DNA of 64,000 bases from Mycocentrospora acerina (lineage: Eukaryota; Ascomycota; Dothideomycetes; Pleosporales): NCBI GenBank assembly GCA_022701365.1, contig JAKUHH010000103.1, positions 1 through 64,000 on the forward strand, read 5' to 3'. Shown here piece by piece: positions 11,821 through 22,267 of this stretch. The translations under genes were made by a program, and so were the position numbers. The stretch's first letter is position 1. Each line of letters opens with the position of its first letter. A model generated the notes under the pieces. That model saw only the letters and a list, made by a program, of their open reading frames with translations. It did no database searches and had not been told where the DNA came from.

Positions 11821-11968
11821 ATGAGCGGGCTGTCAGACCTGTTATCTCTACAAAATGGAATTATCCCAACACTTATTACGGGATTCTGGCTATTGACTGG
11901 TTACACTGTTCTCCTTACAATTAGTCAACTCTACCTCAGCCCTTTGGCTGCAATCCCCGGGGCTAAGC
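11821..11968 (+). pseudogene. Cytochrome P450 first-exon fragment, cut by LINE
   Basis: An ATG at 11821 opens a frame with an N-terminal membrane anchor (GFWLLTGYTVLLTISQLYL) followed by LSPLAAIPGAKL. This is the proline-rich hinge typical of fungal P450s (LYxHPLxxxPGPKL). Immediately after AKL the sequence becomes a 21-T run, the poly(A) end of a LINE inserted in reverse. No continuation of the P450 is visible past the LINE's 5' end around 18.5-18.7 kb, so the rest has been lost or lies elsewhere. The ~49 residues cannot form an enzyme. Confidence 0.75.
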
Positions 11969-12265
11969 TTTTTTTTTTTTTTTTTTTTTAAATTTTTATT
12001 GCATTAATCTATCTAACTAGCTAGATTAATTATAATAATGCCTATGCAGACGTTAGTCTATAAGGCGCTGTTTTTCCTCCTAGGCTAAGCTCTCTTTTTC
12101 TAGAGCCCTAGAAGCCTAGTAAAACAGTAGTAATGCTCTTACTATGTAGCTTGCTAACAATAGGTTATTCTAATGCAGGTCTATTTCGTTGTAGTAGGCC
12201 TTTAGGTCAAGGCTCCTGCAGCAGGCAGCTATCTAGGCTGTTGCTATTTGTTGTTTTTGTGTGTT

Positions 12266-12430
12266 GTAGAGGCCTGTTGCTAGGCCCCTGTTGCACGTTG
12301 TTTGCAGGCTATTGCTAGCCCCCTGTTGCGCGTTGCAGAGGCCTATTGCTAGGCCCCTGTTGCACGTTGTTGTGGCCTGTTGGTGGCCCCCTGTTGCGCG
12401 TTGCAGAGGCCTGTTGCTAGGCCCCTGTTG
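12266..12430. repeat. ~34-bp tandem repeats in the LINE 3' UTR
   Basis: Roughly five units of 32-36 bp share the core AGGCCTGTTGCTAGGCCCCT followed by GTTGCACGTTG. Units begin near 12269, 12305, 12338, 12373 and 12405. They are much more GC-rich than the surrounding LINE. They lie between the poly(A) end and ORF2, hence in the 3' UTR. Confidence 0.75.
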
Positions 12431-12699
12431 AACATTATAATATCTTCTAGTCTAGAGCTCCTGCAGCTAGCAGCTACCTAGCTGTTGCTATTTCTGTGTT
12501 TTGCAGAAACTTAAGCAGTGCTGTTTGCCCTGTTTTAGTATTAAAGATAGCAGCTAATATTAGCCTACCTATCTCTTTCTGCATTTATTTTCTTTCTGAG
12601 TTGTAGTATTTATAATATAAGAGCAGGTGCTTAGGTGTTTATAATGCGTTGCAACTACTAAAATATGCTCCTTTTTTATCTTTACTTATTGTTCTAAAA

Positions 12700-15600
12700 A
12701 AAGCTTTAAAAAAGCCTTTTCTTAGCTTAAGCTAATAGTAAGCTACTATAGTTTGCTTAATAAATAGTAAAGGCCTAGCTTTAAGAGTAAACTTAGGTTG
12801 CCCTTTAGTATTACTATTATAGCATTTGCCTCTCTCTTTTTCTTTAGCTTATTGCTAGCTTATTTGCTACTCTAAGGTTATTTCTTCTTTTAGCTTTTTA
12901 TTTAGAAAGCTTAAAGTAGTAGTAACCTCTTCTATTTTTATATGCTTTAAGCTAGCCTTTGCTAGCTTATTAGTGTAGTTATTTCCTTTAATTTATAAGT
13001 AGCCTAGAATCTACTTAAAATCTACTCTATTTCCTTATTATACTAGCCTTTTACAAAGCCTAGTAATTAGATAGCTAATTTTTTATCCTCTTTTTAGTAT
13101 ACTGCTTTGTAGTCTTTTTAGGGCTGCTTAGCTATCTATAAAAATATAGATAGTTTCTAGAAAAAGCTCTTATAGTACTAGGTTGCTTAACACTCTAAAA
13201 ATAGCTTATAGCTTAGTGTAACGACGCAGGTTATAAGAGAGTGATCCGAATGGGGTCCGAAGTGTCCACTACTAGGCATATGGGAGTGCTGGGACGGGAG
13301 GGTAAACTAAAGATACTATTCTCTACACCTATAGGTCTTGTACAAAAGGATACAGAAAAACTACTCTACAAAGCTACACAGACTGCCCCCCTTATATATA
13401 CCTTCCTGGGCTTATCATCTGAGGCGAGTACGAATCGGGTGGCTATCGGATGGGTGTCGGTTGACTCAGGGGTAATGATATGATGTGACTTTGTGAACGT
13501 TACACTTAGTGTCTATTATTTCTAGGCCTAGTCCTAAGTTGTAGCTTCTTGCCTGTAAGTAATTAAGACTTAGCAGGTCTATTTAACAATAGCCTGCTGT
13601 AGTCTCTTCTCCCTGTTTTGACCTGTCTGTGTATAGCAAGATAGGTTAAGCTAGCCTAGTAGTAGTAGTAGTAGTAGTAGTAATACTGTTGCTATTGCTA
13701 TTTCTAGCAGTAGCAGCAGTATTTAGGATTATCTAATTTTTTATTATTGTTTTTTAAATTTTTATAGTAACTAGCTTTATTAAGCTTTTACAGTCTCTTC
13801 TTTATTTTCTCTAGTAATATAGATAGTAGTATAAGAGTCTGCAGGCTTACTCTATAGCTTTGCTAGTTAAATAGATATTTCTTCTATATTAGAGTATTTT
13901 TCTATTCTTCTAGCTAGTCTGCTAAGTTAAGTTTGTTTTTCTATGTTTTATGTATTTTTTTGTATTTTTTTATTATTATTTTTTACTGCTTATTACTTTC
14001 TTAATAGGGTAGTTGCTACTAAAAGCTAGTAGCTTTAAATTATATTACTAGCACAGCTTTTCTGCTTTAATCTCTAAAGGTAAGATAGCTGCTTCTATTT
14101 TTAGTGCTTTTATAGGAGACCCTTTAAAAGCACCTAGAATTTGTCTTAATGCAGTATTTTGCATTGTTTATTAATAGTATAGCAATCCTTTATTTCTTTT
14201 TTTCTACTATAATTGTGTGCTGTAGTCTGCAATAGACTAAATATAAGAAATATATAGCAGTCTAGTTACTTATATGCTAAGACCTTTTTATATATTGCCT
14301 AGCCTCTATAGGCTATAAAAGGCTTATTGTGCTATTATAACCTTATTTTATATATATTTTTATAAGAGAGCTTTCTATTTAGAAAAAAGCCTAACTACCT
14401 ATCTAGAAAGCTAGAATAGATAGTCTTATTTCTTATTAGTAGAGTCTTTATTTCTTTTTTTCTTTTTTTGCTAGTAAATAAGAGCTTTATTTTAGAAACT
14501 TTAAAATTAATAGCACTTTCTTTTACTTCTAGAAGCTTAGCCTTAGCAGTTTTTTCTAGTATTTCTACTACTTTTCCTGCTGTTGTTGCTGTTACTCTTA
14601 TTATAATATTATCTAAATAAGAGAAATTAAAAGTAGCAGGCCTAGACTTGCAAATATCTCTAATATAGATTAGAAATAAAATAGGTAATATAGGAGATCC
14701 TTAAGGTATGCCTATCTTAATTCTTTCTAGTGCTTATGTATTCTTATTAAATTTTAGTTATAAAAATCTATTACTTAGAAAATACTTAACCTACCTAATA
14801 AATACTAAAGGCAGCCTTAATTTCTTATATATTACTAGTAATTAATTAGTAGTAATATAGTTAAAGGCTCTTTTAATATCTATAAATAGTAGGCCTGTAA
14901 TTTTCTTACTAGCCTAGCTTACTTCTACTTTTAACTGTAGTAATAGGCAAGCGTCTAGTGCTTATTTCTGCTTTCTGCTGCCTATTTAAGTAGGCTAAAG
15001 GAGATCTCCTATTTCTGCTAGGTAGCTAAGCCTTATAGCTAGTCTTTTTTTAAATGCTTTACCTAAGTAGTATAACAGTAATATAACTTTATAGAACTTA
15101 GGTTATAAGTAGTTCTTTTTATTTGCTTTAGGTAATATAACTTATATTACTTATTACTAGCATTAAGAGTAATAGCTTATAGCAAATAGAATTTAGTATA
15201 GTAATATAAATTCTAGAGTTTATTTTTAATAAGCTTTTTAGATAATTACAAAAGATAGTTTATCTGTGCTAAGAGCCTTTTTTTAAGAGCTAGAAAAGAT
15301 AGTGTTATACACCTCTATTTTTTCTAGTTTCTTAGGCTAGGCCTAGGCTTTATTTTACTTATAGTTAGTCTAATCTAGAGAGACTATAGAGCTAGGTAGA
15401 CTAGAAAACAGTGTAGTACTAAAAGTAGTACACTGTTCTCTAAACTCTTTTATAACTAAAGTCTTTCTTTCTATTACAGTATATTATAGAAGAAAGACTA
15501 TTCTAACTATTCTTTTTTTTATGTAATTAAAAGCTTTAAAAACATCTTTATTTTATACTTTTTGCAGGAATAGATTCTAGTGCTCTATTTTTGCTATTTT

Positions 15601-16850
15601 TATATTTTTTTTAATAGCTGTTTATAGCCTATTTGCTTTTATTTTATTTTTTAAGCTAAGGCATAAAAAGTAGTGTTGCAAAGCTATGCTATAGAGTTTC
15701 CTCTAATTTGCTAGCTTCTTGCTCTACTAAGGCTTTAACTTTACACTTAGCTTTAGCTTAGGAATAGATTTATTAGCTGCTGCTTAGATAGTTAAAGTAA
15801 ATAGCTCTTCTATACTATTAATTTTTCTAGTTAGACTAGCTAATATTTCTAGGTCTTTTAGCTCTTATTATTCTGTTAAAGCCTCTATTTCTAGAAGCTT
15901 TTATTTAATTTTATTTTTATTAAATCCTAGAGCAAGCTCTGCATTAAAGATTTCCTAGTCTGCTTTTTCTAAAGCATAAAGTAGGTCTAAAATAGGATTT
16001 ATATATTTTATTTATAAGGAAATAGCAGAGTAGCTAATTAGTATATAGTTAGATCTAGTATCTTTACCTTTTTGCTAATTTTCCTAAGGGCTATCTCTAA
16101 AGCCTGCACTAAAAGCTAGGTTAATTACTAACTTAGCTTTAAGATTAGACTTATAGAATGTTTGCTCTTAGTTAGTATTTAGTAGCTAGTAATTATGCTT
16201 TTCTAACTACTCTACTAGCTGCTTAGCCTCTAGATTTAGGTTTTATATAGCAGTGTTCTACTACGCGTAGTAGCTATTAAAATTGCCTACTAATAAAAAA
16301 AGTTGTTGTTTTAAATCTAGGCTTAAGAGCAGCCTTTAAACAGTCTTGTAACTATTAGACTATATTTTAGAATTTACTACTAAGTCTTTCTTATTATAAA
16401 GGTTTAGTAAAAGAAAATCTTCTGCTAAGCTTATTATTTCTAAAACTGTTAAATCTATATCTTTACTAATATCTAGCCTTAAGCTATACTTTAGGCTAGT
16501 TTTAGTATAAATATAAATAGCAGTTCTAGGCTTTTTAATAGTTTCTATTAAGACTAGAGTATAGGCAAGGTGTTATAGTAAGAACTACTTATCCTGCCTA
16601 TCTAGCTATATGCTAGGTTCTTGCACTAGAATTAGGTCTGCTTTTCTAGCAAATGCTATTTCTAAGAGAGATTGTTAAGTTTCTTGTCTTTTTCCTATAT
16701 TATGTTATAGAAACACAATTTCTCCTTTTCTTTTAGATAGAGGAGCATCTAAAATATCTATGCTAAAATAAGCATTTTTTTATGTACTTATAGTGTGTTT
16801 ACTAGAGGAGTAGTAGTAGTGTTATTGCTATTGCTATTGCTATTGCTATT
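12700..16850 (-). pseudogene. LINE ORF2 relic (endonuclease, RT, RNase H)
   Basis: From N to C on the minus strand: an apurinic-type endonuclease with ADLILVQEPSI near 16609-16645. Reverse transcriptase follows, with IGIP-stop-GSP at about 14694-14717 (ancestral IGIPQGSP) and SYLDN at 14609-14623. The latter is the catalytic YxDD with its second Asp changed to Asn, a G-to-A change. RNase H shows YIFIDS-stop-AALKRL near 13110-13160 (ancestral FIDSQAAL). Stops and lost catalytic residues make it non-functional. The solo LTR at 13217 interrupts the RNase H end. Confidence 0.82.
13217..13504 (+). repeat. Solo LTR, family 1 (288 bp, TSD CTTAG)
   Basis: Same length and sequence family as 5324-5611, starting TGTAACGACGCAGG and ending GTGAACGTTACA. 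A perfect 5-bp duplication CTTAG flanks it at 13212-13216 and 13505-13509. It lies within the RIP-decayed LINE yet keeps many CG-rich stretches, so it is probably younger than most of the LINE's decay. Confidence 0.9.
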
Positions 16851-16859
16851 TTTAGCATT

Positions 16860-18461
16860 AGCATTAGCATTAGCTACAGTGTTAATACTAGGGCTAGTAG
16901 TAGTACTAGTATTAGTATTAGTACTAGCAGTAGTATTTATTTCTGCTGCCTCTCTATTTTTAAATAGCCTATAGCTACACTTATAGCTTATTGCTATATG
17001 CTCTTCTTTGTAATTTCTGCAAATAAGAAATTAGTGCTAGCATAGACTACCTGTTATGCTATAATCTTTGCAGCTTATATAATCTTTTATATAGTGCTCT
17101 AAGCTACAGAATTTGCATCTTATTTCTTTGCAGCTATCTTTTGTATGCCCTTACTTATAATAGCTTAAGCAAAGCTATACTATGCTAGGTGTTTTATTAG
17201 CTACTATTTTAGCTTTTTCTCCTATAATAGCTAGTAATTTTCTAGCAAGTAGTATATTGCACTCTTATTAATTTTTAACTGCAAAAATAATAGTGCTAAA
17301 TCTCTTATAAGTAGCAAAGCTGCTTAGTTTTTTTAGTTTTACTATAGGTGTTAGCTACCTAGGGTTGCCTTATATAGTAATATTATTTAATATTTCTATT
17401 TCTGTTTTTAGAAGAGCTAGGTTTAGTAAAAACTTATTATGTATATAGATGTAGTAAGCTACTACTTAAATCTAGCTTTCTAATTTCTTAATCTTTTAGT
17501 ATTAAAATAAGAGACTAGAAGTCTAGCTGTCCTAATATTATAGCAAATAATTAGCATTATAGGCGTCTGTTATTATAATAATAACATTATTATTAGTAGT
17601 ATAGCTAATTCTAGCTACTACTAGAGCTTTATTTAAAATAGCAACTAGAGCAGCATTTATAGCATCTCTTTACTTTAGCATATTTAAGTTGCATTAAAAT
17701 TCTTAGTTTATAAGTATTGTTAATTCTTTTTACTTTTGCTGCTCTAAAGCAGCTTATAAGTGCTATTTTTTTATTTTTTAAGTATTTTTGCTATTACTAT
17801 TATAAGTAGCAAAAGCAGAGTCTGCTAGACCTACTACTTAAGCCTATAATTTTATAGTATTTTTATTATTATCTACTATAATTTCTTTATTTTTTTAGTT
17901 TTAGTTTATAGTAGTTTTACATTATTGGTGTAATTAAACCTAAATAGCTTTTATATCTCTTACTAGCTCTTAGGTAGCAGCATAGTTACAAATAAGCCTG
18001 CCTTCTACTACTGCTTCTGCTTATGCTAGCAGCTTTTTAGTAGCTACTCTAGTATTGTTGTCTACACTAAAAAGTAGTGCATCTTAAAAAGCTTTAATAC
18101 CTTATTTAATTAGGTATTCCTACCTCTCCTTCTGCTTAGCAGTGCTTATCTAGATTAATAGCCTTTTTTAAACTGTCTTTTTTAGTAAGTGTTGCTCTAT
18201 TATTTATTTTTTTAAAGCTCTAGGCTATTAGTCTATATTAATGTTAGAAGTTAGCTTATCTTTACTCTCTACTATGTCTTTCTTATCTAAGTAGAGTATA
18301 GCATAGAGGTTAGCTGCTCTAGTATTAGGCCTGTTACTAGGGCTAAGGCTAGGACTAGCCCTAGCACTATTTCTAAGAAATTAGAAATTAGGTAGTTAGG
18401 GTCTATTTCTAGTATTAGCAGGAGGGCTATTTCTAGCCTCTTAATGTTCTAGTGTAGTCAT
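16860..18461 (-). pseudogene. LINE ORF1 (gag-like) relic with CCHC zinc knuckles
   Basis: An ATG at 18461 opens MTTLEH followed by a Ser/Pro/Asn-rich N-terminus, as in fungal LINE ORF1 proteins, with frequent TAA/TAG at expected Gln codons. Near 16975-17180 the frame reads CLSYYK-stop-GHTKDSCKE, then CKFCSLEHYIKDYISC. These are consecutive zinc-knuckle units, which bind nucleic acid in the LINE ribonucleoprotein. Confidence 0.75.
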
Positions 18462-18660
18462 AGTCTAAGCATTAAACATTAAAAAATTAATGTTGCACAA
18501 TTGCAGGATTGCAACCTAGCTGCAAACTACTACCCTAGGCCCTAGGGCTCTAGAAATTAGAGGAAAGACTGTCTAATGTGTGTTAAGATGATATCTGATG
18601 GAATATTGATGCCGCAGGCGTCAGAACAGACGCGCTGAAAAAGGCAAAGTTGGTGTTTTT

Positions 18661-18838
18661 TACCTATAGGTCTTATACTAAAGGATACAGAAAAACTACT
18701 TATTTAAACTATATAGGCTGCTACCTTATATTTCCCTTCTTAAGATTTATATCTAGGGCAAGTACAAAACAGGTGGCTATCAGATAGGTATTAGTTGACT
18801 CAGGGGTAATGATAGGATGTGACGTTGTGAACGTTACA
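18661..18838 (+). repeat. Partial family 1 LTR (3' part)
   Basis: This matches the last ~178 bp of the LTR: TACCTATAGGTCTTATACTA at its start, CAGAAAAACTACT, and GATGTGACGTTGTGAACG at the end, finishing in GTTACA at 18838. The 5' third is missing. It sits just beyond the LINE's 5' end, so a rearrangement or deletion may have occurred here. Confidence 0.75.
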
Positions 18839-19399
18839 ACGAGGTGCACAGACACAGTATATGATTGGTCGATAGTCGGAACGTTCTCTGGATACAACGC
18901 CAGACTTGCGTAATCACTCCAACGTACGTACACTTACGCTAATTTAAAGACCTAGAATAGCGTTTAGGCAACAGTTATCTGAAGATTTTACAGCTCTTTT
19001 AAGGCCTAGCAAAAGAATTAATAATAGTTAATTGTCATACTTTAGTTATGGGCCGCTGAGCTAAACAAGCTAAGAGGTACCACGCCTTCTTCTGATAGTG
19101 AGCCCTCGGCCAGGACAGAACTTATGTGATATCTCAACTCAGTTGGCGATTTACAGGGCCTGACGAAAGTAACTAATAGCTTAGATATCTCTCTTATTAT
19201 CCTAATAGTTCTTCTTCTCCTTGGACTTGTGCATCAATTCTCATTTTTGGAGGGTATAATGGTGCATAATGTATAGTAATGTGATAGTACAGATATTAGT
19301 AGTAAAGACAGACCAAGTACCAAAAATCAATATCCAGGAAGGCTATCAGTACCCAGCTCACAGCTTAGAAAGTTGAAGTGAAGACCGGCTGATCGCTCA

Positions 19400-20047
19400 G
19401 GACAATAGCTTAGGAAAGAGATTCGGCGATACGCAACTCTCGCTCTCGCCTAATCGCTTTTGCCACAGTTCCTACGGCTCACAGTCTTGTAATACCTAGA
19501 TTGTCCAACGAGGCACCTGGCGCGAAGTATGTCACAACTTTCCAGTTCAAGATGAGTCTGTCTGAACTCGCGCTGTAAGTGACATAGACTTGTGTCTCTG
19601 CGTAGAATGATGTCTTAGAAAATTAGTGATGGATGCGCACATCACGCAGGATCATAGGCAACACCAAAACTTCTGAATCTTACCATCAGGTCGATCAACC
19701 TGTACCGTTGTACTAGACATAATCTATTTACTTCAACTAGTTTCATTACTAACCACGGCATGCGTAGTAAACTGCCCTTGCCTCATCGCTCTTCTACCTC
19801 TTCTTGTTTGACAGACTGCCCGTCGTTTTGTTCCTATCTTGGCTAAATTAGCTAGGGCTTACTGCTAGCAGTCAATAGAAAATATTGCTTATTGCTTGTC
19901 AAACGTCTCACTATCTTTACTGAAGATCTCGCCTAGGAATTTCTTAATAATTGAACTTGTTAATATTACGGATAGTGCGTCTGTTGCTTTGGAAGCTGAA
20001 TATGCGGAAGCTGATGCGGTAGTGTCTCTGCCTGTTGTTGACGAAGA
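19400..20047 (-). pseudogene. Possible small decayed or multi-exon gene
   Basis: Three minus-strand stretches look coding but do not connect in one frame. The first starts at ATG 20047 (MSSSTTGRDTTASASAYSAS, then ALSVILTSSIIKKFLGEIF). The second, near 19720, reads MSSTTVQVDRPDGKIQKFW. The third, about 19460-19640, reads FYAETQVYVTYSASSDRL, then VVTYFAPGASLDNLGIT. Introns or decay could separate them. I recognise no family. The remaining sequence from 18839 to 20430 shows nothing else. Confidence 0.25.
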
Positions 20048-20430
20048 CATATTAGTATCAATACGTAAATACAAGATGAAGTCAATTGTGTTTGGCAATA
20101 GAGTATGTTTGTCGCTCAAGGTAACCTAATCTTGAGCTTATAGTGCTGCATCTTATATTCATGGTCTTCGCTGTGATGACGCTCAACGTTACTGCCATCG
20201 TACAGCCAGTCTGCTAGATCAGCACCGCCCGTCCCTATTCTATCAGCTTGCCATCATCCACATTGTTCTCACCAATCGGTCTTCCAACTAGAACGGAATA
20301 ACGCTTTGTGCCCTCGATTCAGACCCATATTACACAGAGTAATCGCACCGACTTTACTAAGCGTCGATCACTGAAGCTTCGAAACTACACCAACTAAATT
20401 AAGCACACGCATTAAGCCTAATCGTAGCGT

Positions 20431-21640
20431 TTTTCGGGAAGACAACTAGGGTTTGACATAGTCTTGATCAGCATCGTTCGGAGTCGCCGAATGTGTCTTT
20501 CTTGTGTACTGTTGACAACTTCCTACAATCTGTGATAACAGCACATACCACCTTATCAAAATTTCTTTCGGCGGGACAACTAGGGTCTAAAATAATCTTG
20601 ATCAGCATCGTTCGGAGTCGCCGAATGTGTCTTTCTTGTGTACTGTTGACAACTTCCTACAATCTGTGATAACAGCACATACCACCTTATCAAAATTTCT
20701 TTCGGCGGGACAACTAGGGTCTAAAATAGTCTTGATCAGCATCGTTCGGAGTCGCCGAATGTGTCTTTCTTGTGTACTGTTGACAACTTCCTACAATCTG
20801 TGATAACAGCACATACCACCTTATCAAAATTTCTTTCGGCGGGACAACTAGGGTCTAAAATAGTCTTGATCAGCATCGTTCGGAGTCGCCGAATGTGTCT
20901 TTCTTGTGTACTGTTGACAACTTCCTACAATCTGTGATAACAGCACATACCACCTTATCAAAATTTCTTTCGGCGGGACAACTAGGGTCTAAAATAGTCT
21001 TGATCAGCATCGTTCGGAGTCGCCGAATGTGTCTTTCTTGTGTACTGTTGACAACTTCCTACAATCTGTGATAACAGCACATACCACCTTATCAAAATTT
21101 CTTTCGGCGGGACAACTAGGGTCTAAAATAGTCTTGATCAGCATCGTTCGGAGTCGCCGAATGTGTCTTTCTTGTGTACTGTTGACAACTTCCTACAATC
21201 TGTGATAACAGCACATACCACCTTATCAAAATTTCTTTCGGCGGGACAACTAGGGTCTAAAATAGTCTTGATCAGCATCGTTCGGAGTCGCCGAATGTGT
21301 CTTTCTTGTGTACTGTTGACAACTTCCTACAATCTGTGATAACAGCACATACCACCTTATCAAAATTTCTTTCGGCGGGACAACTAGGGTCTAAAATAGT
21401 CTTGATCAGCATCGTTCGGAGTCGCCGAATGTGTCTTTCTTGTGTACTGTTGACAACTTCCTACAATCTGTGATAACAGCACATACCACCTTATCAAAAT
21501 TTCTTTCGGCGGGACAACTAGGGTCTAAAATAATCTTGATCAGCATCGTTCGGAGTCGCCGAATGTATCTTTCTTGTGTATTGTTGACAACTTCCTACAA
21601 TCTGTGCTAGCACATACCACTTTGTCAAACTTTCTTTCTG
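20431..21640. repeat. 134-bp tandem (satellite) array, nine copies
   Basis: The anchor GTTCGGAGTCGCCGAATG recurs at 20476, 20610, 20744, 20878, 21012, 21146, 21280, 21414 and 21548, an exact 134-bp period. Interior copies look identical to the eye, while the first and last carry several substitutions and the last a short deletion (TGTGCTAGCAC for TGTGATAACAGCAC). Each unit contains a small inverted repeat, TTCGG-AGTCG-CCGAA. There is no open frame across the array. It is not a CRISPR array: the units are contiguous, without unique spacers. Confidence 0.95.
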
Positions 21641-22267
21641 TGTGAGAGCTCTATATTCTGATCCAGTTCAGTTTGCGGAACTTGGCTGCCTAATTTAACA
21701 TGAATGGATGTGTTGGGAGCGGTGCTTCTAGAAGGCCACAGTCAGTGACGAACCCCGTATGGAAGATAATTATTGTGGGTCCCAGCGATCTGACTAATTT
21801 TAGTCATAATCCACTAGATTCTGGTTTAACCTATGTTGTGATTTCATTTAAAAATCGTTATTGTTGCGCTTAGGTCGCGTTAGCTTGAGTCTGCCTTAAG
21901 TGCCGGCAATTCTGCCTCGTCGGCGTCTTTATTGTCAGTTGCCTATCCCTATGATCGCATTGTGAAACATGCTTGCGCATTACTCTATGTTTGGTACGAG
22001 TATCAAAATGGATTCGCGTATGCCGCACCAAGGCAGCTGTACCTCTTTGAGGAAAAGCTAAAAACTGTCTTGTCAGATCCTCCAGCAACTTATAGGCAGC
22101 TACGCCTACCATCAGGGCCTTTAGCTTGCTGCAATCGTCTATCCTATTATTTAGTAATTCCTGGCGTTCAATTGACTGGGCTATCTGCATGAACTGTAAT
22201 TGCGCCCTTACTACCCCTTGCTATTGTGCAAATACATACCGAGACGATCATGCTGCTGTCGATTACG
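21641..22267. other. Intergenic, one unassigned open frame
   Basis: A minus-strand frame at 21870-22190 (106 codons, starting MQIAQSIERQELLNNRID) and an overlapping plus-strand frame are open. Neither has recognised motifs, and a signal deciding between them is absent. This stretch also holds the glycosyltransferase's upstream region. Confidence 0.3.

Larger units (their letters stand above)
11969..18500 (-). mobile_element. Tad1-like LINE, heavily RIP-mutated
   Basis: About 6.5 kb in reverse orientation. The T-run at 11969-11989 is the 3' poly(A) tail, followed by a 3' UTR with tandem repeats, then ORF2 and ORF1 relics. Frames hold dozens of TAA/TAG codons where CAA/CAG is expected. The order ORF1 with CCHC knuckles, then endonuclease, reverse transcriptase and RNase H fits fungal Tad-clade LINEs. 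A 288-bp solo LTR sits inside at 13217-13504. A trinucleotide AGT run lies at about 13655-13682. The 5' limit and target duplication could not be fixed. Confidence 0.85.

Noticed and set aside
20431..21640. CRISPR-like repeat array
   Set aside because: Repeats are contiguous 134-bp units with no unique spacers, in a eukaryotic genome.
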